From NCBI GenBank assembly GCA_027347805.1, contig DAIEQP010000039.1:1-15078 (forward strand): a DNA stretch of 15,078 nt, given 5' to 3'. Source of the DNA: Ignavibacteria bacterium (GTDB taxonomy: Bacteria; Bacteroidota; Ignavibacteria; Ignavibacteriales; Melioribacteraceae). The notes beneath the pieces are model-generated. The model searched no databases. It was not told the origin of the DNA and saw nothing but the letters and a program-made list of their open reading frames with translations. This document shows positions 1-8,050 of the stretch, one piece after another (position 1 is the first letter of the stretch; each line of letters starts with the position of its first letter). A program made the position numbers and the translations under genes.

Positions 1-2
1 AT

Positions 3-2780
3 TATGAAAATGATCTGGCAAATCCGAATAGTATTTCCGGCGGGCAAATTTTTTCAATCTCGGTTGACAGAGATAATAATTTATGGATCGGAACAGAGTC
101 CGGCTTAAACAAGTTTATTCAAAAAGAAAACAGGTTTAAGCGATATAATCCCACTTCTCATCCCTCTATGGTTCATCGCTCCGTTTTTTCCACACTGGTT
201 GATAAAGACAACAATGTGTGGATTGGTGAGTACAATGGTGGAATCTGCATTCTTGATCAGAAGCAGGATAAGTTTATAAACTATATTCATTCGGATAAAG
301 ATCAATCGACAATTTCTTCGAACACAATACGTCATCTGTTTGAAGACAGTAAAAGAAGATTGTGGATTGCGACAGAAGACGGTTTAAATTACTTCGACCG
401 GCAGAAAAACAGATTTATTCATTTCAAAAATAATCCGGCAAATCCCGAGAGCATCATTGATAATTTTGTGCTTCTCGTTTTTGAAGATTCTCAAGGAAAC
501 ATTTGGGTCGGCACGCCATATGGTCTTTCAAAGATGTATAACGAAAAAGAAAATTTAAGTGATGCAAAATTTATTCGTTATACTGTTAAGGATGGATTAC
601 CGGGTGTTAATATTCAGGGTATAGAAGAAGATAATCGTGGAAATTTATGGATCAGTACAAATAATGGAATTTCCAAATTCAATCTGAAAGAAAATACTTT
701 TCGAAATTTCAGTGTGAGTGATGGATTACAGGGGAAAGAGTTTTATGTTAATGCTAATAAAAAAATAATTAACACAGGCGAATTAGTATTCGGTGGTGAT
801 AATGGATTTAATATTTTTCATCCTGATAGTATTCAAGAAGATAGTTATGACCCGCCAATCCGATTTACTGAATTTTATCTTTCAAATGTACCCGTTCCAA
901 TAAACAAAGAAATTGATGGGCAAATAATACTTGAAAAATCAATAACCGAAACAAACGAATTAAACCTTTCTTACAAACACAATGATATTTCATTTGAGTA
1001 TGCAACATTATATGCCGCTAATTCTGGCCAGACTAAATATAGATACATGCTCGAAGGCCTTGATACAAACTGGAAAGATGCGGGTAATAGAAGATTTATT
1101 TCTTTCGTAAACCTGCCAGCAGGTGATTATACTTTACGCGTTATTGGTTGCAATAACGCAGGTGTCTGGAACAGTAAAGGGGCATCATTAAATATTCATA
1201 TTTCGCCACCATTTTGGGGAACCTGGTATTTCAGAACGATAATTGTTCTCACTATAATATTCTCGTTGGTAATTGCACATAAATTTAAAACCAGAGCCAT
1301 TGAAAAAAGAAGTAAAGAATTACAATTGGAAGTTGAAAGGCAAACTTCAGAACTGCGGCGTGCAAAAGATATGGCCGAATCGGCAAATAAATTTAAGAGT
1401 GATTTTCTTGCCAATATAAGCCACGAACTTAGAACACCGCTTAATGCAATAATGGGTTACGCTCAACTCTTGAGAAAGCATACAAATCTTTCAGATCAAC
1501 AAAAAGATCAATTGTTTACTATTCAAAAAAGCGGGGAACATCTTCTAACTCTTATTAATGATATTCTTGAGTTTAGGCGAATAGAAGTAAAAGGAGAAGA
1601 AATTATTTACAGAGAATTTAACCTGCATTCCCTTATTGCAGATGTGTTGAGTACGATAAGTGTTAAAGCGTTAGAAAAATCACTTGAGTTTACTTATGAA
1701 GAAAATAAGTTAATTCCCAAAACTGTTGTTGGTGATGCTAAAAAAATAAAACAGATTCTTATTAACCTGCTTGGTAATGCTATCAAGTACACAAATACCG
1801 GTTCGGTAAAACTTGAAGTAGAGGTGAATGATGTAAAAGAAATTTCAGGTAAAGGTAAGAAGGGGATAATCAAATTCATTGTTTCGGATACTGGAATTGG
1901 AATCGCAAAAGAGATTGCTAATGAAATTTTTCAGCCGTTTGGTCCGGGCGAAAGATCCAAAATAAACGTTGAAGGAAGCGGACTTGGTTTAGCAATTAGT
2001 AAAAAGATATCTGAGTTAATTGGAGGTAAACTATACTTTACCAGCCAGGAAGGAGTTGGATCTACATTCTTTTTCGAAATTGAAGTGGAAATAATTGAAA
2101 AAGATATATATGATGAAAAAGATGACTCTGAATTTGTCGCCGGTTATGAAGGTGAGAAAAAATGCCTTATGGTTGTTGATGATAACCTTACAAATAGAGT
2201 GATGTTAACTTCTTTTTTTGAACCTCTGGGTTTTAAAGTCATTATGGCTGAAAGTGGTCGTGAAGCATTTGATAAACTAATCATTGAAACTCCCGATTTA
2301 ATTCTTCTGGATTTATTAATGCCTGTGATGGATGGAATTAAATTTTTAGATGAGTTCAAAGGAATTTCTGCATATTCTAAAATTAAAGTGATTGGTATTT
2401 CTGCCGCAGCCGATAAGGAAAGAATGGAAACGTTTTATAAAAAATGTGATGACTTTATTTCAAAACCTGTTCACCTGCCATTGCTTCTAAACAAGATTAG
2501 TGTGCTTTTAGGAATTAAACTTATGAAAACTGCTGAAACTGCAAGCCCGGTGAAGCATATAAAATATTCGAATGACATTTCATTACCCGAAGATTTTATT
2601 TTAAATAAAATAGTTGATGCGTTGAGTCTTGGAAATTACTCGGGAATAGAAAAAATTGTTCAGGAAATTGAAAATAATAATCTATCACTAAAACCATTTT
2701 GCGATAAAATTCGTCAGTATACTCAGGTATATGATGATGAATCGATTGTGAATCTCTGCAGAAAAAATAATCACGTTTAA
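3..2780 (+). CDS. Propeller-type hybrid sensor histidine kinase (5' partial)
   Basis: A membrane-bound hybrid two-component kinase. The frame is open to the left edge, so the true start lies outside the window and 925 residues are visible; the in-frame ATG at 168 lies inside a propeller repeat and is not the start. In order (visible numbering) I see five Reg_prop blades with the LWIGT..GL pattern plus one degenerate blade (about 14-280), a Y_Y_Y domain (about 346-401), one membrane helix (about 408-427), a short coiled coil, HisKA with phospho-acceptor His474 in SHELRTPLN, HATPase_c (N box about 584-598, DTGIGI at 629, GSGLGLAI at 659), and a receiver with D726/D727, phospho-acceptor D770 and K821. 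A helical tail of about 65 residues follows. Family members usually have 12-14 blades, so much of the sensor is missing here. The blades would be periplasmic and the kinase cytoplasmic. No DNA-binding output or HPt domain is visible. The FIST gene begins 39 nt downstream, probably in the same operon. Confidence 0.93.
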   Translation, partial: YENDLANPNSISGGQIFSISVDRDNNLWIGTESGLNKFIQKENRFKRYNPTSHPSMVHRSVFSTLVDKDNNVWIGEYNGGICILDQKQDKFINYIHSDKDQSTISSNTIRHLFEDSKRRLWIATEDGLNYFDRQKNRFIHFKNNPANPESIIDNFVLLVFEDSQGNIWVGTPYGLSKMYNEKENLSDAKFIRYTVKDGLPGVNIQGIEEDNRGNLWISTNNGISKFNLKENTFRNFSVSDGLQGKEFYVNANKKIINTGELVFGGDNGFNIFHPDSIQEDSYDPPIRFTEFYLSNVPVPINKEIDGQIILEKSITETNELNLSYKHNDISFEYATLYAANSGQTKYRYMLEGLDTNWKDAGNRRFISFVNLPAGDYTLRVIGCNNAGVWNSKGASLNIHISPPFWGTWYFRTIIVLTIIFSLVIAHKFKTRAIEKRSKELQLEVERQTSELRRAKDMAESANKFKSDFLANISHELRTPLNAIMGYAQLLRKHTNLSDQQKDQLFTIQKSGEHLLTLINDILEFRRIEVKGEEIIYREFNLHSLIADVLSTISVKALEKSLEFTYEENKLIPKTVVGDAKKIKQILINLLGNAIKYTNTGSVKLEVEVNDVKEISGKGKKGIIKFIVSDTGIGIAKEIANEIFQPFGPGERSKINVEGSGLGLAISKKISELIGGKLYFTSQEGVGSTFFFEIEVEIIEKDIYDEKDDSEFVAGYEGEKKCLMVVDDNLTNRVMLTSFFEPLGFKVIMAESGREAFDKLIIETPDLILLDLLMPVMDGIKFLDEFKGISAYSKIKVIGISAAADKERMETFYKKCDDFISKPVHLPLLLNKISVLLGIKLMKTAETASPVKHIKYSNDISLPEDFILNKIVDALSLGNYSGIEKIVQEIENNNLSLKPFCDKIRQYTQVYDDESIVNLCRKNNHV

Positions 2781-2819
2781 TGGATTGAATAAAATATTTA
2801 TGACAAATAAGAGAATAAA

Positions 2820-3956
2820 ATGATAACTGAACAATCAAAGTGGACAAAGTCCGAAGGCTGGGGTTCAACAAACCCGGGGTCGCTTGGTAAAGAAACTCAG
2901 CTTGTAATTCTTTTTGGCAGCACAGAAAATATCAGAGAGATGAATCAATTTGATTTTATTAAAGAAGTTTATCCGAACGCTTTTCTTTGGGGTGGTTCAA
3001 CTGCCGGAGAAATATTTCAAACACAGGTTACCGACGATTCGCTAATAATGACTGCAATTAAATTCGAAAAAACCGATCTGAAAAGTATTTGTATTGAAAT
3101 AGAATCAATGAAAAACAGTTTTGAAATCGGATCACATTTAGGAAAAAATATAGACCACAATGGATTAGTTCATTTATTTGTTCTATCGGATGGTTTATTA
3201 ATTAACGGAAGTGAATTGGTTGCGGGTATTACTCAAAACCTTCCGGCTAATGTAACTGTAACAGGCGGCCTATGCGGTGATGGTGATAAGTTTAACGAAA
3301 CTTATGTCGTGTGTAATGGAATCTCTAAGAAAGGAGTTGTTTCTGCATTGGGATTATATGGAAATAATATTAAAATATCTTACGGTTCCTTGGGCGGATG
3401 GGATCCCTTTGGTCCCGAAAGATTAATTACAAAATCTGACAGTAATATTCTGTACGAATTTGATAATAAATCAGCGCTTGAATTGTATAAAAAATATCTT
3501 GGTGATCATGCAAAAGAGTTACCCGCTTCCGGTTTGTTGTTCCCATTAAGTATCAGATTATCTGAATCGGGGGAGGGTGTAGTGAGAACAATATTAGGAA
3601 TTGACGAAGAAAATCAATCGATGATATTTGCCGGTGATGTTCCGGAAGGTTCTTACGCAAGATTGATGAAAGCTAATTTTGATAGATTGATAGATGGCGC
3701 CAGCGGCGCTGCAAAGGCTTGTGAATCTTTAACAGCGAGAGAACCTGATCTTGCTATACTTATAAGCTGCGTTGGAAGAAAAATGGTTCTTAAACAAAGA
3801 ATAGAAGAGGAAGTTGAAGCAGTTAAAGACGTTTTGGGTAATAAAACAGCGTTATGCGGGTTCTATTCATATGGAGAAATCTCTCCTTTCAATCCAAGCG
3901 CAAAATGCGAATTTCATAATCAATCAATGACGATAACAACAATTTCGGAATTATAA
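2820..3956 (+). CDS. FIST-domain signal-sensing protein
   Basis: A 378-residue soluble protein made of FIST_N (about 28-220) and FIST_C (about 225-365). Supporting features are the early LFGSTENI..M segment, the FLWGGSTAGEIF motif, the VTGGLCGDGDKF motif and the C-terminal CGFYSYGEISP motif typical of FIST_C. FIST domains are predicted intracellular sensory domains, proposed from genomic context to bind small ligands such as amino acids; the ligand here is unknown. No signal peptide or membrane helix is seen, so it is cytoplasmic. The ATG at 2820 is preceded by a weak purine-rich GAGA. Its stop is one base before the TTG start of a PAS hybrid kinase, and a hybrid kinase also lies upstream. 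The likely role is to supply the sensor input to one or both kinases. It is a complete two-domain protein with no catalytic domain. Confidence 0.92.
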   Translation: MITEQSKWTKSEGWGSTNPGSLGKETQLVILFGSTENIREMNQFDFIKEVYPNAFLWGGSTAGEIFQTQVTDDSLIMTAIKFEKTDLKSICIEIESMKNSFEIGSHLGKNIDHNGLVHLFVLSDGLLINGSELVAGITQNLPANVTVTGGLCGDGDKFNETYVVCNGISKKGVVSALGLYGNNIKISYGSLGGWDPFGPERLITKSDSNILYEFDNKSALELYKKYLGDHAKELPASGLLFPLSIRLSESGEGVVRTILGIDEENQSMIFAGDVPEGSYARLMKANFDRLIDGASGAAKACESLTAREPDLAILISCVGRKMVLKQRIEEEVEAVKDVLGNKTALCGFYSYGEISPFNPSAKCEFHNQSMTITTISEL

Positions 3957-3957
3957 A

Positions 3958-5964
3958 TTGTATAAAATTCATAGCTTACTTAAACGTCAGCTTAAAAAAT
4001 ATTTTGGTGAGAATTTTACACCAGATCTTAAACTGAAAGATTTTATTGAATCTGTTGACTCAGCATACAAAGAATTTGATAGCGACAGAGCAATGCTTGA
4101 AAGAGCGCTTGAATTAAGTTCTCAGGAATTAGTTCAGGCAAACACAAACATGAGAACCATTTTCCAGGCAATTCCAGATTTACTTTTCAGACTGGACAAA
4201 TACGGGACAATTCTTGATTATGAGGGGAGTCAGGTAAATAATTTTTATTTCAGGGATAAAAATTTAAGAGGAAAGAATATTCAGGACTTTTCTTCAAATT
4301 CCATTGGCGAAAAATTCAAAGCAGCAATCAATGAAGTTGTGCTTAATAACTCAATCAAAACAATTGAATACAACTTTGAAATTGAAAATTTAGTTCAGCA
4401 TTATGAAGCAAGGTTGATTCCCCACAATACAGATCAGATTATTGTAATGATCAGAAATATAACTGACCGTAAAAAAACAGAAGAAGAATTAAATAAATAT
4501 AGAAATCGGCTTGAGGAAATTGTAAAAGAAAGAACAATACAATTATCAAATGCGAAAGAACAAGCAGAAGCCGCCAACCAGGCAAAAAGTACTTTTCTTT
4601 CGAATATGAGTCATGAATTAAGAACTCCTTTAAACGCAATAATGGGATACACTCAGATTCTAAAAAAATCTTCTAATATCCCGCAAAAAGAGAAAGAACA
4701 ATTAAATGTTATAATTGACAGCGGTAAACATTTGCTCTCTCTGATTAATGAAATACTTGATTTATCCACTGTTGAAGCCAAAAAAGAAAAACTAAATAAA
4801 TCAGTATTCAATTTCAGTTCATTTATTAATGAAGTTGTTAGCTCTGTCAAAATAATGACTTCAGAGAAAAATCTTTCTTTGTCTTATGTTGAATTGACAC
4901 CAATGCCTAAAATGATTGTTGGTGATATGAAAAAAATAAAACAGGTTCTCTTAAATCTATTGAGCAATGCTGTTAAATATACTGTCAAAGGAGGTGTTGA
5001 ATTAAGAATTTCGGCAAGCGAAAAAAATTCGATTGAAAAAAGCCACATGCACACTCTTTCGTTTGAAATTCATGATACCGGAATTGGAATTAGCAAAGAT
5101 TATCTTGATGAGATATTTGAACCCTTCACGCGGGTTAATAATCAGCAGTTTATTGCAGAAGGTATCGGTCTGGGTTTATCAATTAGCAAAGGTTTGATCG
5201 CCCTGATGGGAGGAAGAATATTTGTATCAAGTGAAGTTGGAAAAGGAAGTGTTTTTACATTTGAAATAGATATTGAAAAAGTTGAAGAATCAACCTCCTC
5301 CCCAAAACATGATGATGAGTTTGAGTTTATATCTGAACCAATCAATAAGAATATTTTAATTGTAGATGACATTACGACTAACCAGGAAATGTTGATTTAT
5401 GCATTAAAACCAACCGGTCTTCAAATAAGCACAGCTTTCAACGGCAAAGAAACCCTTGAACATCTGAAGAATTCAGTTCCCGATTTAATATTAATGGATT
5501 TGTTAATGCCTGAAATGGATGGGATAGACGCTGTAAAAAAAATTAGGAAAGACAGTTTATATAAAAATGTAAAAATACTTGGAATATCTGCTGCAATTGC
5601 GGATCAACAGAAAGTTAGAGAGTTTTCATTGTTATGCGATGATTTTATTTCCAAACCATTAAATGTGAACTTGCTTTTAAGTAAGATTGAGAAATTGCTC
5701 GATATTAAATTTACTTCCGAAGATAAAAATATTGCATCGATAGGAAAGACCGATCAAACAGAAATGCCTGTAAATCAATCAAACCCGCCGAGAAAAATAC
5801 TCGATCAAATAATCAAGAAAGTTAATCTTGGTGATTTTAAGGGAATTAATCAGATCGCAGCTGCATTATATACTAATCCAGAATATGTGGAATTTACGAG
5901 ATTGCTTGAAGTAATGACAAAAAATTTTGATGAGGAAGGAATATTAAAACTTTGTAAGGAATAA
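3958..5964 (+). CDS. FIST-linked PAS hybrid histidine kinase
   Basis: A soluble hybrid histidine kinase of 668 residues with no membrane segment. Domains: an N-terminal basic/helical segment (1-60) with LLKRQLKKYF, a PAS domain (about 65-172) ending in ITDRKKTEEEL, a coiled-coil linker (about 172-207), HisKA with His219 in SHELRTPLN, HATPase_c (N box about 329-342, DTGIGI at 373, GIGLGLSI at 402), and a receiver with D470/D471, phospho-acceptor D514 and K566. A low-complexity linker and a helical tail (about 611-668) follow. The start must be TTG at 3958: the frame has a stop at 3934-3936 and no ATG or GTG lies between. It starts one base after the FIST stop, in another frame, so translation is probably coupled. 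The kinase core and tail closely resemble those of the propeller kinase two genes upstream. No output or HPt domain is present, so the next phosphorelay partner is elsewhere. Confidence 0.93.
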   Translation: MYKIHSLLKRQLKKYFGENFTPDLKLKDFIESVDSAYKEFDSDRAMLERALELSSQELVQANTNMRTIFQAIPDLLFRLDKYGTILDYEGSQVNNFYFRDKNLRGKNIQDFSSNSIGEKFKAAINEVVLNNSIKTIEYNFEIENLVQHYEARLIPHNTDQIIVMIRNITDRKKTEEELNKYRNRLEEIVKERTIQLSNAKEQAEAANQAKSTFLSNMSHELRTPLNAIMGYTQILKKSSNIPQKEKEQLNVIIDSGKHLLSLINEILDLSTVEAKKEKLNKSVFNFSSFINEVVSSVKIMTSEKNLSLSYVELTPMPKMIVGDMKKIKQVLLNLLSNAVKYTVKGGVELRISASEKNSIEKSHMHTLSFEIHDTGIGISKDYLDEIFEPFTRVNNQQFIAEGIGLGLSISKGLIALMGGRIFVSSEVGKGSVFTFEIDIEKVEESTSSPKHDDEFEFISEPINKNILIVDDITTNQEMLIYALKPTGLQISTAFNGKETLEHLKNSVPDLILMDLLMPEMDGIDAVKKIRKDSLYKNVKILGISAAIADQQKVREFSLLCDDFISKPLNVNLLLSKIEKLLDIKFTSEDKNIASIGKTDQTEMPVNQSNPPRKILDQIIKKVNLGDFKGINQIAAALYTNPEYVEFTRLLEVMTKNFDEEGILKLCKE

Positions 5965-5979
5965 AGTATTCTCAAGATC

Positions 5980-6014
5980 CAACTTTTTCTAAGTTGCTGA
6001 AAGGAATTTTTTTA
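5980..6014 (+). terminator. Possible weak terminator after the kinase operon
   Basis: A perfect 6-bp stem (5980-5985 with 5991-5996, CAACTT/AAGTTG) has a 5-nt loop 16 nt after the hybrid-kinase stop. A run of seven T follows about 10 nt later. The distance between stem and T run is too long for a classical intrinsic terminator, so this is weak. Confidence 0.3.
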
Positions 6015-6127
6015 TTCTACTCTACCAGTCTTACATTTATGTTCCTAAATCATTTTCTCAACATAAAAAGTTAGACAAAATCATTATTTTGATATTATGT
6101 TTATCAGTTCGCTTTTCCATGAATCTT

Positions 6128-6141
6128 CGGGAAAATTCCCG
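6128..6141. promoter_or_regulatory. GC-rich inverted repeat in the aspA leader
   Basis: A perfect inverted repeat, CGGGAA-AA-TTCCCG, stands out in an AT-rich leader. It ends 10 nt before the GGAG ribosome-binding site of the aspartate ammonia-lyase gene. It could be an operator or a small 5'-leader hairpin. It is short enough to be chance, and no transcription start is known. Confidence 0.3.
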
Positions 6142-6151
6142 CTTTATAATT

Positions 6152-6155
6152 GGAG
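6152..6155 (+). promoter_or_regulatory. Ribosome-binding site fixing the aspA start
   Basis: GGAG with a 5-nt spacer to the ATG at 6161. In-frame starts further upstream (TTG 6089, ATG 6119) have no comparable site and would add a non-conserved extension through the leader inverted repeat, so 6161 is preferred. Confidence 0.75.
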
Positions 6156-6160
6156 TTAAA

Positions 6161-8023
6161 ATGAATATTGATCAAATAAAAAATTATATTAAAAAAGTTG
6201 AGCTATTCCAGGACCTCTCTGAAAGGGAAATCGAATTATTGTCCAATCAGTTTAGCTATACGCAATACGTGCAGAATTCATTGCTGTTTGTAGAAAGAAA
6301 TCCTAGAAGATTTCTATTCATAATAGTTGATGGTGAGATCGAACTTTTCAAAACCACACCTTTCGGGGAGGAAAAAAGGTTATCGATTTTTAGTCAATCA
6401 GATTTTCTTGGAGAAGGTGTTCTTGTTGATGATTCACCGCATTCAACTTCAGCGCGGGCAACAATAGATTCTAATGTTCTGCAAATATCAAAAGAAACAA
6501 TTTATGAAGTTGCTAAAGCAGTACCTGATTTACCAGTAAAAATTATTTCGAGAATGACAAAAGTAATTTCAAGAAGGATGCAGTTTACAAATACACGTGT
6601 TATAAATTTAGGGGCACAGTATCAAAGCGGTAGAACACGCCAGGAACATGATTTACTTGGCGACAGGGATGTTCCTCATGAAGTATATTATGGAGTTCAG
6701 ACTCTTCGCGCACTTGAAAATTTTAGCATAAGTGGAGTGACATTATCTTTTTACCCCCTTCTAATTGAAGCGCTTGCAATGGTTAAACTTGCGGCTGCAA
6801 AAGCAAATTATGATCTTGGAATCTTAAGCAAACCGATTGCCGATGCAATTGAACAGGCATGCAGAGAAATAATAAGTGGAAAATATCATGGCCATTTTGT
6901 TGTCGATATGGTTCAGGGTGGAGCGGGCACTTCAACAAATATGAATGCAAATGAAGTAATTGCAAATCGTGCTCTTGAAATACTCGGGTATCAAAAAGGT
7001 GACTATAAGTATTGTCATCCAAATAATCATGTCAACCTTTCACAATCAACAAACGATGCTTACCCAACATCTGTTAAAATTGCTTTAATAAACAGTAATA
7101 AAAAATTGATTGATGTTTTAAAAACTCTTATTGCGTCATTCAAACAAAAAGCGCAGGAATTTTCTCATGTAATTAAAATGGGTAGAACCCAGCTTCAGGA
7201 TGCTGTTCCTATGACTCTTGGGCAGGAATTTGAGGCGTATTCGGTAATGCTCGGTGAAGAAATTTTAAGATTGGAACAAAATGCAAAACTTTTTCTTGAA
7301 GTTAACATGGGTGCAACTGCAATCGGGACTGGAATAAATGCCGATCCGCGATATAGTGAGCGATGTATTGAAAGATTAAGAGAAGTTACAGGACTGGAAA
7401 TTGTTTTAGCAGATAATCTTGTTGAAGCTACTCAGGATACAGGCGCTTTTGTTATGTATTCTTCTGCTGTGAAAAGACTCGCAGTAAAATTGTCTAAAAT
7501 ATGTAACGACCTGCGCTTATTATCATCGGGACCCCGGGCAGGATTTCATGAAATTAATTTACCGCCGATGCAGCCCGGCTCTTCGATAATGCCCGGCAAA
7601 GTTAATCCCGTTATTCCAGAAGTAGTAAATCAGATCGCTTTCAAAGTAATCGGGAATGATTTAACTGTTACATTGGCTGCTGAAGCGGGACAGCTTGAAT
7701 TAAATGTAATGGAACCGGTGATTGTCCAAAGCATATTCGAATCTGTTGAAATGCTAAAAAATGGAATGACTACACTTAAATACAAATGTATTAATGGGAT
7801 TACGGCAAATGAACGGCGTTGTCGCGAGTTGGTTGAAAACAGTATCGGAGTTGTAACTGCTTTAAACCCGGTGCTCGGTTACGAACTTTGTACACAACTC
7901 GCAAAAGAAGCTTTGGAAACTAACCGCGGTGTTTATGAACTTGTTTTAGAGAAAAATCTTTTATCAAAAGAAAGTTTGGATGAACTTCTTTCTCCGGAAA
8001 ATATGATTGGAAAAAAAAGTTAG
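6161..8023 (+). CDS. aspA: Aspartate ammonia-lyase with N-terminal cNMP-binding-type domain
   Basis: A 620-residue fusion. Residues about 12-140 form a Crp-like cyclic-nucleotide-binding beta-roll (VDGEIELF, FLGEGVLVDD with G84-E85). Residues about 162-620 are a full-length aspartase, which converts L-aspartate to fumarate and ammonia in the cytoplasm. The lyase part follows the E. coli enzyme along its length: DLLG.R.VP..YYGVQTLRA, GGAGTSTNMN, QSTNDAYPT (S296, T297), KMGRTQLQDAVPMTLGQEF, and the SS loop GSSIMPGKVNP with probable catalytic Ser474 and Lys480. QKGDY and KCINGITANE are also aspartase-like rather than fumarase-like. E. coli AspA is 478 residues with no sensor domain, so the extra N terminus is a regulatory fusion. 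In the phosphate-binding cassette the usual Arg (CAP Arg82) appears to be His94, which casts doubt on classical cAMP binding. The start at 6161 is set by a GGAG site. A membrane-protein gene follows after 27 nt. Confidence 0.93.
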   Translation: MNIDQIKNYIKKVELFQDLSEREIELLSNQFSYTQYVQNSLLFVERNPRRFLFIIVDGEIELFKTTPFGEEKRLSIFSQSDFLGEGVLVDDSPHSTSARATIDSNVLQISKETIYEVAKAVPDLPVKIISRMTKVISRRMQFTNTRVINLGAQYQSGRTRQEHDLLGDRDVPHEVYYGVQTLRALENFSISGVTLSFYPLLIEALAMVKLAAAKANYDLGILSKPIADAIEQACREIISGKYHGHFVVDMVQGGAGTSTNMNANEVIANRALEILGYQKGDYKYCHPNNHVNLSQSTNDAYPTSVKIALINSNKKLIDVLKTLIASFKQKAQEFSHVIKMGRTQLQDAVPMTLGQEFEAYSVMLGEEILRLEQNAKLFLEVNMGATAIGTGINADPRYSERCIERLREVTGLEIVLADNLVEATQDTGAFVMYSSAVKRLAVKLSKICNDLRLLSSGPRAGFHEINLPPMQPGSSIMPGKVNPVIPEVVNQIAFKVIGNDLTVTLAAEAGQLELNVMEPVIVQSIFESVEMLKNGMTTLKYKCINGITANERRCRELVENSIGVVTALNPVLGYELCTQLAKEALETNRGVYELVLEKNLLSKESLDELLSPENMIGKKS

Positions 8024-8041
8024 TTATTTTTACAATTAAAT

Positions 8042-8046
8042 AAGGA
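8042..8046 (+). promoter_or_regulatory. Ribosome-binding site favouring the second of two tandem ATGs
   Basis: AAGGA lies 1 nt before the ATG at 8048 and 4 nt before the ATG at 8051. The wider spacing favours 8051. The two choices differ by one Met. Confidence 0.5.
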
Positions 8047-8050
8047 TATG

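Noticed and set aside
2584..2777. HPt domain at the end of the propeller kinase
   Set aside because: The tail is helical but has no conserved His in an HPt context, and the matching tail of the second kinase also lacks one.
3940..3970. Frameshift splitting an original FIST-kinase fusion
   Set aside because: Both proteins are complete at the junction: FIST_C ends normally after its GFYSYGEI motif and the kinase has a usual N-terminal helix after a TTG start. A split pair is simpler.
6089..6160. Longer N terminus of the aspartase from TTG 6089 or ATG 6119
   Set aside because: No ribosome-binding site, the extra residues look unlike a domain start, and GGAG sits correctly for ATG 6161.
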